The position numbers and the translations under genes were made by a program. Below are positions 50,166-58,692 of a stretch of DNA of 64,000 nucleotides, in pieces. The stretch's first letter is position 1, and each line of letters begins with the position of its first letter. The notes under the pieces were generated by a model, which ran no database searches, had not been told where the DNA came from, and worked only from the letters and a program-made list of their open reading frames with translations. Source of the DNA: an uncultured Lachnospiraceae bacterium (lineage in GTDB: Bacteria; Bacillota; Clostridia; Lachnospirales; Lachnospiraceae). The stretch spans positions 1 through 64,000 of the forward strand of contig CAJTSD010000013.1 of NCBI GenBank assembly GCA_910578795.1, given 5' to 3'.

Positions 50166-50642
50166 TTAAAAATCAAGTGTCAGCCTGATAATTGCAATGT
50201 CAGACTTTGCAAAGACCATATCTTTTGTCCCAAAATTTCCTTCCAGCTCTATTGTAACAGTATCCTTATCATATGCCTTAAGGATTCCGATAAATTCCTT
50301 CTGCTTTTCAATTGGCTTATAAGTCTTTACCTCCACCTCATTCCCCAAACTTTTTTCAAGGTGTCTGTCCTTTTTCAGCGCCCTTCCCAATCCAGGACTT
50401 GAAACCTCAAGAATATATGAATCCGGTATCAAATCGTTCTCGTCGAGCTTTTCTGAAAATGCCCGACTCACATTCTCACAGTCATTGATATCCACCCCGT
50501 CCGGCTTATCAATATAAGCCCTCAAATACCACTCACTGCCTTCCTTCACATATTCCACATCATAAATTTCACAGCCATTCGCCTGTGCGATCGGTACAAG
50601 AAGCGCTTCCGCGCGTTCCTCATAAGTATCTTTTTTTGCCAT
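50166..50642 (-). CDS. rimP: Ribosome maturation factor RimP
   Basis: The 158-residue protein is required for 30S subunit assembly. It shows the typical YDVEYVKEGSEWYLRAYIDKPDG and LEVSSPGLGRALK segments of RimP. Length is typical. It is the first gene of the rimP-nusA-rnpM-ylxQ-infB-rbfA-nrnA-truB-ribF run, all on the minus strand with spacers of 0-84 bp (150 bp at the repeat). Confidence 0.95.
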   Translation of the reverse strand: MAKKDTYEERAEALLVPIAQANGCEIYDVEYVKEGSEWYLRAYIDKPDGVDINDCENVSRAFSEKLDENDLIPDSYILEVSSPGLGRALKKDRHLEKSLGNEVEVKTYKPIEKQKEFIGILKAYDKDTVTIELEGNFGTKDMVFAKSDIAIIRLTLDF

Positions 50643-50661
50643 CTGCCCACCTCATAACAAA

Positions 50662-50685
50662 AGAGTGAACTCGCAAGCTCACTCT
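50662..50685 (-). promoter_or_regulatory. Hairpin in the rimP leader (possible attenuator)
   Basis: On the minus strand AGAGTGA pairs with TCACTCT and is followed by TTTTGTTATG. It ends about 10 bp before the GAGGTGG ribosome binding site of rimP and lies downstream of the promoter at 50715-50743, so it is in the nusA operon leader and not only in the 3' end of citrate synthase. Confidence 0.55.
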
Positions 50686-50714
50686 CTATCATCCAACATT
50701 ATTTAACTTTTTTC

Positions 50715-50743
50715 ATTTTAACACCTTTTTATGTAAAATGCAA
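50715..50743 (-). promoter_or_regulatory. Promoter of the rimP-nusA-infB operon
   Basis: On the minus strand TTGCAT (50743-50738) and TAAAAT (50720-50715) are 17 bp apart, in the gap after the citrate synthase stop codon. Confidence 0.75.
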
Positions 50744-50776
50744 TAGTTTTTTAAAAAAACTTCCATTTGCGCTCCA

Positions 50777-52207
50777 TTAACAGCTCTTTTCATTCATCGG
50801 AAGCTTGTATACCGTTTCATCACGCCCACCCAGCTTTGGCGTTGAGCGCTCCTGTAACGATTCATAAGTCTTTAACGTCGCAACACTCTTGTATGCAGGT
50901 CTGATAATCTTGTCAACATTAATCAGCTCCTCCATTCTATGCGCACTCCAGCCGACAATTCTTGCAATTGCAAAAATCGGCGTGTAAAGCTCCAGCGGAA
51001 TATCCAGCATACTATATACAAATCCGCTGTAAAAGTCTACATTTGCACTGACACCCTTGTAAATTCTGCACTTCTCAGCAATAACCTCCGGTGCAAGCCG
51101 CTCAATCATTGAATAAAGATCAAAATCATCATGGCGCTTCTTCTCCGTTGCAAGCCGCTCCACAAACGTTTTAAACACCTTGGCTCTCGGATCGGAAATC
51201 GAGTAAACCGCATGTCCCATTCCGTAAATCAGTCCGCTTCTGTCAAACGCTTCTTTATTGAGAAGTCTGTACAGATATGCCCTTACCTGATTCTCGTCCG
51301 TAACATCGTCAACATTGCGCCTTAAATCCTCCATCATCTGAACAACCTTGATGTTTGCACCGCCGTGCTTTGGTCCTTTCAGCGAGGAAAGCGCCGCTGC
51401 AATCACCGAATAGGTATCGGATCCTGCACTTGTAACGACCCTTGTCGTAAAAGTAGAATTATTACCACCGCCATGCTCCATATGAAGAACCAGTGCCGCA
51501 TCAAGCACCTTTGCCTCTGTCATCGTATAAGACATATCCGGTCTCAACATCCGAAGCAGATTTTCCGCCGTTGATAGATTCGGGTCGGGTCTGTGAATAT
51601 ATAAGCTCTCATCACATTCATAATGATTGTACGCATGATATCCGTATACGGAAAGCATTGGAAAGACACTGATTAACATCAGGCTTTGGCGAAGCACGTT
51701 ATCAAGCGACACGTCTTTCACCGTATCGTCATATGATGCAAGCGTCAGCACGCTTTTGGTCAATGAGTTCATAATATCATGGCTTGGCGCCTTCATGATG
51801 ACATCCCGCACAAAGTTGGTCGGAAGGGTCATACTGTAGCCCAGCGTCCTCTTAAAATCCGCAAGCTGTTCTCTGTCAGGCAGACTGCCAAAAAGAAGCA
51901 GATAGGCACACTCGTCAAACCCAAAGCGATTATCCTTTTTAAAACCTCTTACCAAATCATAAATATTATAGCCTCTGTAGTACAGCTGTCCTTCACAAGG
52001 TATGCTCTTTCCATCTACCTCTTCCGAGGATTTTATCATTGAAATATTGGTAAGTCCCGACAGAACCCCCTTACCGTTTTTATCCCGAAGTCCTCTCTTT
52101 ACCCCATATTCGTCAAACAGTCCGACATCAATCGCATTGTTTTCCACACATATTTTTGAATACTTATCCGTAAACGCATTAATTGTATCTTCCATCTTTG
52201 TTCCCAT
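50777..52207 (-). CDS. gltA: Citrate synthase
   Basis: The 476-residue enzyme makes citrate from oxaloacetate and acetyl-CoA. The catalytic residues are visible in MEHGGGNNSTF, GMGHAVYSISDPRA and NVDFYSGFVYSML. It has an N-terminal extension of about 60 residues before the usual start, common in Clostridia. Proteins of this length in the family sometimes have methylcitrate or Re-type confusion, but the sequence is of the Si-type fold. It has its own promoter. The symbol could also be citZ. Confidence 0.93.
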   Translation of the reverse strand: MGTKMEDTINAFTDKYSKICVENNAIDVGLFDEYGVKRGLRDKNGKGVLSGLTNISMIKSSEEVDGKSIPCEGQLYYRGYNIYDLVRGFKKDNRFGFDECAYLLLFGSLPDREQLADFKRTLGYSMTLPTNFVRDVIMKAPSHDIMNSLTKSVLTLASYDDTVKDVSLDNVLRQSLMLISVFPMLSVYGYHAYNHYECDESLYIHRPDPNLSTAENLLRMLRPDMSYTMTEAKVLDAALVLHMEHGGGNNSTFTTRVVTSAGSDTYSVIAAALSSLKGPKHGGANIKVVQMMEDLRRNVDDVTDENQVRAYLYRLLNKEAFDRSGLIYGMGHAVYSISDPRAKVFKTFVERLATEKKRHDDFDLYSMIERLAPEVIAEKCRIYKGVSANVDFYSGFVYSMLDIPLELYTPIFAIARIVGWSAHRMEELINVDKIIRPAYKSVATLKTYESLQERSTPKLGGRDETVYKLPMNEKSC

Positions 52208-52322
52208 ATCCTACACCTGAATAATTATTCAGCGCACCCCCTGTCTGATACCATCAAAATGCACGCCTTATAATCATTTCCTTTCCTGATTATTTCTGCA
52301 TTAACATATCTGCTTACTTTCT

Positions 52323-52351
52323 ATTATATCTGAAAACAGACTGTATAACAA
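52323..52351 (-). promoter_or_regulatory. Promoter of citrate synthase
   Basis: On the minus strand TTGTTA (52351-52346) and a perfect TATAAT (52328-52323) are 17 bp apart, giving a leader of about 110 nt with a CTGAATAATTATTCAG palindrome next to the ribosome binding site. Confidence 0.65.
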
Positions 52352-52475
52352 GTGAATTAAGTATTAACTTTTTTTAAACATTATTAATTACTGAAAAAAT
52401 TACGACAACTGAACCTTCAGAATTACAATGAAGAACACCTGAATTTTCTTATAATAAGATCTTATGATAAGTATT

Positions 52476-52506
52476 AAAAAGCACCTGAAAACCAATCAGG
52501 CGCTTT
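52476..52506 (-). terminator. Terminator of tRNA-Glu
   Basis: On the minus strand AGCGCCTGA pairs with TCAGGTGCT (one G-U pair) and is followed by a T-run, about 30 nt past the tRNA. Confidence 0.82.
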
Positions 52507-52534
52507 CTCGGGTTGGGCTGTTTTAAACAGTCAA

Positions 52535-52606
52535 CAGCTCGTAGGGGAATCGAACCCCTGTTTTCGCCGTGAGAGGGCGACGTCTTAACCGCTTGACCAA
52601 CGAGCC
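52535..52606 (-). tRNA. tRNA-Glu (anticodon CTC)
   Basis: A cloverleaf of about 72 nt runs from GGCTCGT to ACGAGCT plus G. The anticodon stem TCGCC/GGCGA holds loop CTCTCAC, so the anticodon is CTC (reading GAG). The T arm is AGGGG-TTCGATT-CCCCT. The first acceptor pair is G-U. No CCA is encoded. The usual bacterial tRNA-Glu has TTC, so this is a minor isoacceptor. Confidence 0.93.
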
Positions 52607-52715
52607 ATAACTATTTCTTATTGCTGTCAACTTCCTGCGCTAACAACTATTACATCATACAACAGTTTTTCCAAAAAAGCAAGTCCTTTTTTAAAAATTT
52701 TTTATTTTTTTAACT

Positions 52716-54485
52716 TCAGGCTTTTTTTGCACTCTCCACACCTCTCTCGGCAAGAAGCATTTCAAAAAATTCCTCCTGCGGCATCGGCTTGGCATAGTAA
52801 TATCCCTGCACCTTATCGCAGCCGATTTTAGACAAAAGCTCCACCTGTTCCTTTGTTTCCACGCCTTCCGCCAAAAGACCAAGCTCCAGCTTCTTCGCCA
52901 TCGCTACCACATATTCTAAAATCAGCTTTCCCTTTTCCGATGCCATCATGTTATCCATAAACTTCTTATCCAGCTTCAGCACGTCGAACGGCGTTTCTAA
53001 AAGCACATTCAAAGAAGAATATCCACTCCCGAAGTCGTCCATCAGAAGCGTAAATCCATCTTTTTTCAGCTGTTCTGCCACCCTGCTGATTTTCTCATCA
53101 TTCGCCGTTTCCGTGATTTCCAGCTCCAAAAGGGATTTTTCTATTTTATTGTTTCGAATGTAGGCGACCAGCACACGCATAAATTCCATATCTTTTAAGT
53201 GCTGCCTTGACACATTCACTGACACAGGACAATCCCTAAGCCCTAAATCCGTACACTTTTTGATAAAACGGCATGCCTCTTCCCAAATATAATAATCAAC
53301 CTTTCGGATAAAACCGTTCTCCTCAAAAATAGGAATAAATTCATCCGGATAGACCATTCCTCTTTGCGGATGTATCCAGCGCACGAGAGCTTCCGCTCCT
53401 ACAATTTTATTTTGTGATATACTGTACTTTGGCTGAAGATACATTTTGAACTGCTTTTCCGTAATCGCCGCATTCATGTTTTCTTCTATGAATTTTCGTG
53501 TATACAGTAACTCTTTAAACTGCTCCTGGTAAAACAGACGGTTCGTCGCCACTTCATCCTTTGCTGCCTTTCTGGCCATCGCTGCCCGGTCCTCCATTTG
53601 ACGGATTTCCATCCCCCTGTCCTCAACCGTATACACACCGAAGCTCAACTGCAGCTTTACTTCCTTAAACTCTTCAAAACTCTCCTCCAAGCGTGTGATA
53701 AGCGTATCCAGTTCATGATCCGTATCATAGGCTGTCACAATAACAAACACATCTGCCCGCAGATTCATAAAAAACTGATTTTCGTCACAAATTGTTTTAA
53801 GCTTTTCCGAAACAAAAAACAGCACCTGGTCTCCAAACTTTTCGCCATAAAGATCATTGATAATTTTAAAGCGTTTAATATCAAACTGAATAAACGCCAC
53901 CTTTTTATCCGTGCTGTCCAAAAGTTTTGTAACGTTTCCCGTAAATTTGCGCCGTTTATCCGCATGCTTTATGATCGTAGTTAAATTATCCGTATTCTTT
54001 ATATTTTCTACACCATCTCTCAAAAGATCATTTTCTCTCGTTTGGAAATCCGCAATCATTTCCTCAACAATTGCAATGCACACACGCATCGCACGCGGAC
54101 AAAGCTTGAGCATAAGCCCCTCTTTGCGGATAACTGCCAACCCCTCCGGCTTAGAGATATCCTGTCCGAGTATCGCCTTACATGTAATGTCCCCTGCCAT
54201 TCGTTCCTTGAAAAGCGCCAGAAATTCTTCCGCCTTTTTGTTCCCGTAGAGCTCAAGCTCCTTATCCTGCGGATCATAAAAACCAAATGCCATTCCTAGC
54301 ACCATAAAAGACGCCGTAATACATCCGCAGGTTCCGCCCTCCCGCATTCCACCGCCAAAGCAGGTACTGATTTTAAAGCAATCCTTTAAATTGTATCCCA
54401 GCTCATTTGCAAACGCGCCTACAATCGCCTGTGAACAGTGATAGCCGTTTTTTTGGAGCTCCACTGCTTTTTCCAAATGTGTCAC
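52716..54485 (-). CDS. C_GCAxxG_C_C-type redox domain fused to GGDEF-EAL (c-di-GMP phosphodiesterase)
   Basis: The 589-residue protein has three parts. Residues 1-145 fit the putative redox-active C_GCAxxG_C_C family, with Cys at 17, 36, 42, 53, 55, 102, 129 and 136 (YHCSQA, GGTCGCITASF). Residues about 160-320 are a GGDEF domain whose signature is degenerate (RADVF, 243-247), so cyclase activity is unlikely. Residues about 335-580 are an EAL domain with EAL (365-367), VNVSRQ, LELEITET, DDFGSGYSS, LKLD, AEGVET and QGYYYAKP, all intact. The enzyme should hydrolyse cyclic di-GMP, perhaps tuned by redox state or a metal (inference). It is 64 bp after aat. Confidence 0.88.
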   Translation of the reverse strand: MTHLEKAVELQKNGYHCSQAIVGAFANELGYNLKDCFKISTCFGGGMREGGTCGCITASFMVLGMAFGFYDPQDKELELYGNKKAEEFLALFKERMAGDITCKAILGQDISKPEGLAVIRKEGLMLKLCPRAMRVCIAIVEEMIADFQTRENDLLRDGVENIKNTDNLTTIIKHADKRRKFTGNVTKLLDSTDKKVAFIQFDIKRFKIINDLYGEKFGDQVLFFVSEKLKTICDENQFFMNLRADVFVIVTAYDTDHELDTLITRLEESFEEFKEVKLQLSFGVYTVEDRGMEIRQMEDRAAMARKAAKDEVATNRLFYQEQFKELLYTRKFIEENMNAAITEKQFKMYLQPKYSISQNKIVGAEALVRWIHPQRGMVYPDEFIPIFEENGFIRKVDYYIWEEACRFIKKCTDLGLRDCPVSVNVSRQHLKDMEFMRVLVAYIRNNKIEKSLLELEITETANDEKISRVAEQLKKDGFTLLMDDFGSGYSSLNVLLETPFDVLKLDKKFMDNMMASEKGKLILEYVVAMAKKLELGLLAEGVETKEQVELLSKIGCDKVQGYYYAKPMPQEEFFEMLLAERGVESAKKA

Positions 54486-54549
54486 AACAATTTCTCCCTT
54501 CTGCCATACATCCTGTTTTTTGTATTATAAATCAGACAGCCCCGCCTTC

Positions 54550-55239
54550 TCAACTGTCTTTTTGTACAAAATTATTTCCCCGGAAATTTATTCCCATGCC
54601 TTCCCGTAAAAGTCCATCATATTCCTCCCAGGAAATAAAACGTCCTCCCATGCTCTCCAAATGTTCCGTGTGGAACTGGCAGTCTATCAACACAAATCCT
54701 TTCTCATCAAGCAGCTTCGCCAAAGCAATCAGTGCAATTTTGGAACCATTCTCTTTTTCCGAAAACATACTTTCTCCAAAAAAGCACCGTCCAATCACAA
54801 CGCCATAAAGCCCTCCTGCGATCACTCCGTCCTCAAAGACCTCCACACTTACCGCATAGCCAGCCCTGTTCAATGAAGCATATGCTTCCTCCATCTCATC
54901 TGAAATCCATGTACCCTCATTAAACTCCCGTTGACTACGGCAGCGATGCATGGTATCCGCAAAATCACGGTTCAGACTTATAACAAAATCATGTTTTTTC
55001 ATATACTTTTTCATGGACCGCGAAACATGAATTTCCTTTGGAAAAATGACAAACCGTTCATGCGGGCACCACCAAAGAATCTCATCACCGGGATTATACC
55101 ACGGAAAAATACCATGGGAATATGCAAGCAGCAGACGCTCTACGCACAAATCGCCGCCCACTGCCAAAAGCCCGTCCTCACGTGCAAATGTCGGATTCGG
55201 GAAAAATATGTTTTCTTCGCTTAATCGATAAATCGGCAT
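54550..55239 (-). CDS. aat: Leucyl/phenylalanyl-tRNA-protein transferase
   Basis: The 229-residue enzyme transfers Leu or Phe from tRNA to proteins with N-terminal Arg or Lys, creating degradation signals read by ClpS-ClpAP. The family motifs SHGIFPWYNPGDEILWWCPHERFV, YAVSVEVFEDG and GLYGVVIGRCFFGESMFS are all present; length matches E. coli Aat (234). The start overlaps the clpA end by 19 bp with AGGA as ribosome binding site, so the genes are translationally linked. Confidence 0.95.
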   Translation of the reverse strand: MPIYRLSEENIFFPNPTFAREDGLLAVGGDLCVERLLLAYSHGIFPWYNPGDEILWWCPHERFVIFPKEIHVSRSMKKYMKKHDFVISLNRDFADTMHRCRSQREFNEGTWISDEMEEAYASLNRAGYAVSVEVFEDGVIAGGLYGVVIGRCFFGESMFSEKENGSKIALIALAKLLDEKGFVLIDCQFHTEHLESMGGRFISWEEYDGLLREGMGINFRGNNFVQKDS

Positions 55240-57488
55240 TCTTCATCCTGCCCCTCTCCAAATACAATCCGAAAATCAGCTTCTGAAACCGTAAGCATAC
55301 AGTTACCGCCTTTTTTGAGTGTTCCGAATAAAATTTCGTCCACTAAAAGCGGTTTAATGCTTCCCTGAATCACGCGGTCAATCTCCCTTGCACCAAACTC
55401 CGTGCTGATGCCCTTCTTCTTTACAAGGGCTTTTGCTGCGGCATCCGCAGAAAAATAAACCTTCTTCTTTGCAAGCATATCTGCCAGCTCTCCAAGTTTT
55501 TTCTCCACAATCTGCTCCGCCATTTTTTCATCCATCGCCTGAAATACCACAATCTTACTCAACCGATTCCGAAATTCAGGTTGGAAGATGCGCTTTACCT
55601 CCTCCATAATGACATCCGCTTTCACATCCTGCGCGTTAAACCCGATTCCATGCGCTCCAATACGGCTTGCGCCCGCGTTTGATGTCATAATCACAATTAC
55701 ATTTCGAAAATCCGCCTTTCTCCCCTGATTGTCCGTAAGCGTCGCATAGTCCATAATCTGTAACAATATATTATAAATATCAGTATGTGCCTTCTCAATT
55801 TCATCCAAAAGCAGAACACAATGCGGATGTTTTCTGACTTCCTCAGTCAAAAGTCCGCCCTCCTCATAACCCACATAGCCTGCAGGCGCGCCAATCAGTT
55901 TTGCCACGGCATGCTTTTCCTCATACTCACTCATATCAAAGCGCACAAGACAAATGTCAAGCTCCTGTGCAAGACTTCTTGCAATCTCTGTTTTTCCGAC
56001 TCCCGTAGGACCCACAAACAAAAGGCTTGCAAGCGGTTTTCCCTCCTCCAAAAGCCCTGCCCTTGAAAACTTTACCGCATTTACTACCTGCGCCAGCGCC
56101 TCATTCTGTCCGTAAATCCGTTTTTGCATCCGTTGCTTTAGTGTTGCAAGCGTCTGCGTTTCATCATTTTCCACGGTCTGTTTTGGAATATTGCAGGTCT
56201 TCGCAATGATTTCATCAATCAAATCCCTGCCCACAGTTTGACTTTTCCGGTCAAGCGGATGCATACGTCTGTACGCTCCTGCCTCATCAATCAAATCAAT
56301 TGCCTTATCCGGAAGGAAGCGCTCATTGATATACTTGGAAGCCATTTGAGCCGCATATAAAAACACGCCTTTTTCATATTTGACATCATGGAATTTCTCA
56401 TAGTTCTTCCGCAGACCCTCAAGAATCTTCACCGTATCGGAAACGGTCGGTTCCTTAATATCAATATTTTGAAAACGCCGCACAAGGCTTTTACTTTTCT
56501 CAAAATGCTTTTTGTATTCCTCATACGTCGTTGCACCGATAAAACGGATGCGTCCATTTGCAAGATACGGCTTTAACATATTGGAAATATCAAAAGATCC
56601 GCCATTTACCGCTCCTGCGCCAATAATATTGTGAATTTCATCAATATATACAATCGGATTTTCTTCGCTCAAAATACTTTCCATCACGCGCTTAAACCGC
56701 TTTTCAAAATCCCCCCGGTACTGCGTACCCGCAAGAAGACTTCCCAAATCCAATGCAAAAATACGCGCATTTTGCAAAGGCTTTGGTACCTTGCCTTCAT
56801 GAATCAGCCTTGCAAGTCCATATGTAATCGCCGTCTTTCCGACTCCCGGCTCTCCGATATGCATCGGATTATTCTTATCCCTGCGGCACAGTATCTGCAT
56901 AGTGCGTTCCAGTTCGTCCTCCCTGCCAATCAACGGATTCACGTTTTCAAGCGCATCATTAATACACACTGCGAACTGCCGCCAAAGCGTTTCCTCCTGT
57001 TGCTCGGAAGCTTCCTCTGTGTCAGGATTTTCGTCCGTTCTGACAAAAACAGGATCCTGTTCACCGGCTGCAATTGCCATTTCCTGTAATAGCCGCGCAT
57101 GGTCCACACCCTGCACCGTCATATAATAAACCGCATAGCTTTCTTCCAGCTGGTAAATTGCATGAACGATATGGGACAGCTCCGCTACCATTTTCCCGCT
57201 GTTTTGTGCGGATTCCCACGCACGCACAAGCACCCCGCCCATTGCGTCAGAAAGCTCTGGCATGCTTTCTGTGTTACCGTTCTCCTCCATATAGCTGTCA
57301 AGATACCCTTTTAAATCTGCCTCAAGTCGCTTCAAATCACCGCCGCAGCACACAAATGCTTTTGCAAATATTTTGTTTCTGCAAACCATATAAAGCATCA
57401 GTTCCGGCGTCACATACTCATAATGCGCATCTTTTGCATAAGAAAATATCATATTTAAAATTGATGCCACTTCATTTGAAACGTGCAT
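55221..57488 (-). CDS. clpA: ATP-dependent Clp protease ATPase subunit ClpA
   Basis: The 755-residue AAA+ unfoldase has a Clp N domain (about 1-145), a first ATPase domain with Walker A GEPGVGKTA (212-220) and Walker B YIDEIH, and a second with GPTGVGKTE (493-501) and LLDEIEKAH. A loop with HGIGF (IGF 615-617) is in the position that docks on ClpP. There is no middle coiled-coil domain, so this is ClpA and not ClpC or ClpB. Length fits E. coli ClpA (758). It is 5 bp after clpS. No clpP is in the window. Confidence 0.95.
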   Translation of the reverse strand: MHVSNEVASILNMIFSYAKDAHYEYVTPELMLYMVCRNKIFAKAFVCCGGDLKRLEADLKGYLDSYMEENGNTESMPELSDAMGGVLVRAWESAQNSGKMVAELSHIVHAIYQLEESYAVYYMTVQGVDHARLLQEMAIAAGEQDPVFVRTDENPDTEEASEQQEETLWRQFAVCINDALENVNPLIGREDELERTMQILCRRDKNNPMHIGEPGVGKTAITYGLARLIHEGKVPKPLQNARIFALDLGSLLAGTQYRGDFEKRFKRVMESILSEENPIVYIDEIHNIIGAGAVNGGSFDISNMLKPYLANGRIRFIGATTYEEYKKHFEKSKSLVRRFQNIDIKEPTVSDTVKILEGLRKNYEKFHDVKYEKGVFLYAAQMASKYINERFLPDKAIDLIDEAGAYRRMHPLDRKSQTVGRDLIDEIIAKTCNIPKQTVENDETQTLATLKQRMQKRIYGQNEALAQVVNAVKFSRAGLLEEGKPLASLLFVGPTGVGKTEIARSLAQELDICLVRFDMSEYEEKHAVAKLIGAPAGYVGYEEGGLLTEEVRKHPHCVLLLDEIEKAHTDIYNILLQIMDYATLTDNQGRKADFRNVIVIMTSNAGASRIGAHGIGFNAQDVKADVIMEEVKRIFQPEFRNRLSKIVVFQAMDEKMAEQIVEKKLGELADMLAKKKVYFSADAAAKALVKKKGISTEFGAREIDRVIQGSIKPLLVDEILFGTLKKGGNCMLTVSEADFRIVFGEGQDEECRFID

Positions 57489-57493
57489 GCTTA

Positions 57494-57793
57494 TTAATCC
57501 TCCTCAAGTGTCATGCGAAACGGAAAACCCTCTGCCTTCGCGCGTGCCAACGCACTGTTAACTTTTGTTGCTGCAATATCATACGGATAGGCGCCAACCG
57601 CCGCCCTTCCGCTTTCATGTACCATGAGCATCAGACGCTCCGCTTCAAACGTGTCCTTCTTAAAAATATCAATTAAAATATCAACCACAAACTCCATTGA
57701 TGTAAAATCATCATTATGCATAATCACTTTGAAATGCCTCGGTTGACGTATGTTAATCCTTGTTTTTTCCTTTGTCTGTCCCTGTACTGCCAT
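57494..57793 (-). CDS. clpS: ClpS, N-degron adaptor of ClpA
   Basis: The 99-residue protein has the pocket residues of ClpS: N27 and D28 in HNDDFTSMEFVV, and H59 in MLMVHESGRAAVG, matching N34, D35 and H66 of E. coli ClpS with the same spacing of 32. They bind N-terminal Leu, Phe, Tyr or Trp and deliver substrates to ClpAP. It is directly upstream of clpA. Confidence 0.96.
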   Translation of the reverse strand: MAVQGQTKEKTRINIRQPRHFKVIMHNDDFTSMEFVVDILIDIFKKDTFEAERLMLMVHESGRAAVGAYPYDIAATKVNSALARAKAEGFPFRMTLEED

Positions 57794-57815
57794 GATTCGC
57801 CTCCATTTGGTAAGT

Positions 57816-58529
57816 TTAATACCTGGTCATAATATAACTGCCCTCGTCGATTAACGCTGACTTTGGTATTTCCCTTCCCCAGTGAATGGCGCCATTGTAA
57901 TTTCCCTCTGCAACAATCACGGAATCCGCCTTTACTTCAAGCACAATCACGGAATGTGTATCATGATCCACTCTTAAAATATCACCTACTCTGATATTGC
58001 TATAATCCGTGTGCAGAACTGCCCGCGCATCACCAAATGCCGCGTCGCTCACGGCAAATGCAAACGCCGCGCAGCCAAATCCCGCGGAATAAATACCACC
58101 CTTCCAGCTATAAAAATCGGCATTCGTCCACGCCATTCCCTCAGGAAAATATCCCTTTTGTGCAATGAGTTTATCATAGACGCTGTCTGCCGCACCATTA
58201 TCAGCATTTGGCAATTCACCAGCGCTTAAACCAATCCCCTGAACATAATAAGTCTGACCGTCAAGCGCTATTCTGAAGTATCCATTGCTTGTAATACCCG
58301 TTACCTGTATGGGGAGTCCGGCTTCCACTTCCGATAATACCACCGTACTATTCTCATCCGCATCCGAACGTATCACTGTATTTTCATTGGTGAACAGCAC
58401 AGCCTGCGCCTGCGTCACACTATATTCAGCCGCACTTACATAAAATGCATTCCAGTTTAAGCTTAAAGCAAACACAACTGCCACCATAATACATACTGCA
58501 TTCTTAAATCTGTTTCTAAAATATCTCAT
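57816..58529 (-). CDS. Secreted SH3 and putative Cys-peptidase-like domain protein
   Basis: The 237-residue protein has a signal peptide (hydrophobic core about 10-28, likely cut after VSA), an SH3-like domain (about 42-100) and a C-terminal domain of about 120 residues. The latter has a Cys in GFGCAAFAF, a His in THSVIVLE and a downstream EGNYNGAIHWGRE. That layout resembles an NlpC/P60- or CHAP-like fold, so it may be a wall hydrolase or a wall-binding protein. The call is tentative. It precedes clpS by 22 bp, suggesting one operon. Confidence 0.72.
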   Translation of the reverse strand: MRYFRNRFKNAVCIMVAVVFALSLNWNAFYVSAAEYSVTQAQAVLFTNENTVIRSDADENSTVVLSEVEAGLPIQVTGITSNGYFRIALDGQTYYVQGIGLSAGELPNADNGAADSVYDKLIAQKGYFPEGMAWTNADFYSWKGGIYSAGFGCAAFAFAVSDAAFGDARAVLHTDYSNIRVGDILRVDHDTHSVIVLEVKADSVIVAEGNYNGAIHWGREIPKSALIDEGSYIMTRY

Positions 58530-58692
58530 CGTTTCTTCTCCTACTGTTTTTTATTTTTGTTTCTCCTGCATTCTCCTATGAATGAGAACCCATTCTCCAT
58601 AAAATCTGCTTTGTTGACTATTCTTACTTTATTGGATATAATACTTTGTGGAAACCAAAACCATTTTAGTATCCTCGAAAGGCGTGAGCATT

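Larger units (their letters stand above)
52208..52715. other. Intergenic region with citrate synthase promoter and tRNA-Glu
   Basis: Apart from the promoter at 52323-52351, the terminator at 52476-52506 and tRNA-Glu at 52535-52606, the DNA is AT-rich and has no open frame with a ribosome binding site. Confidence 0.6.
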
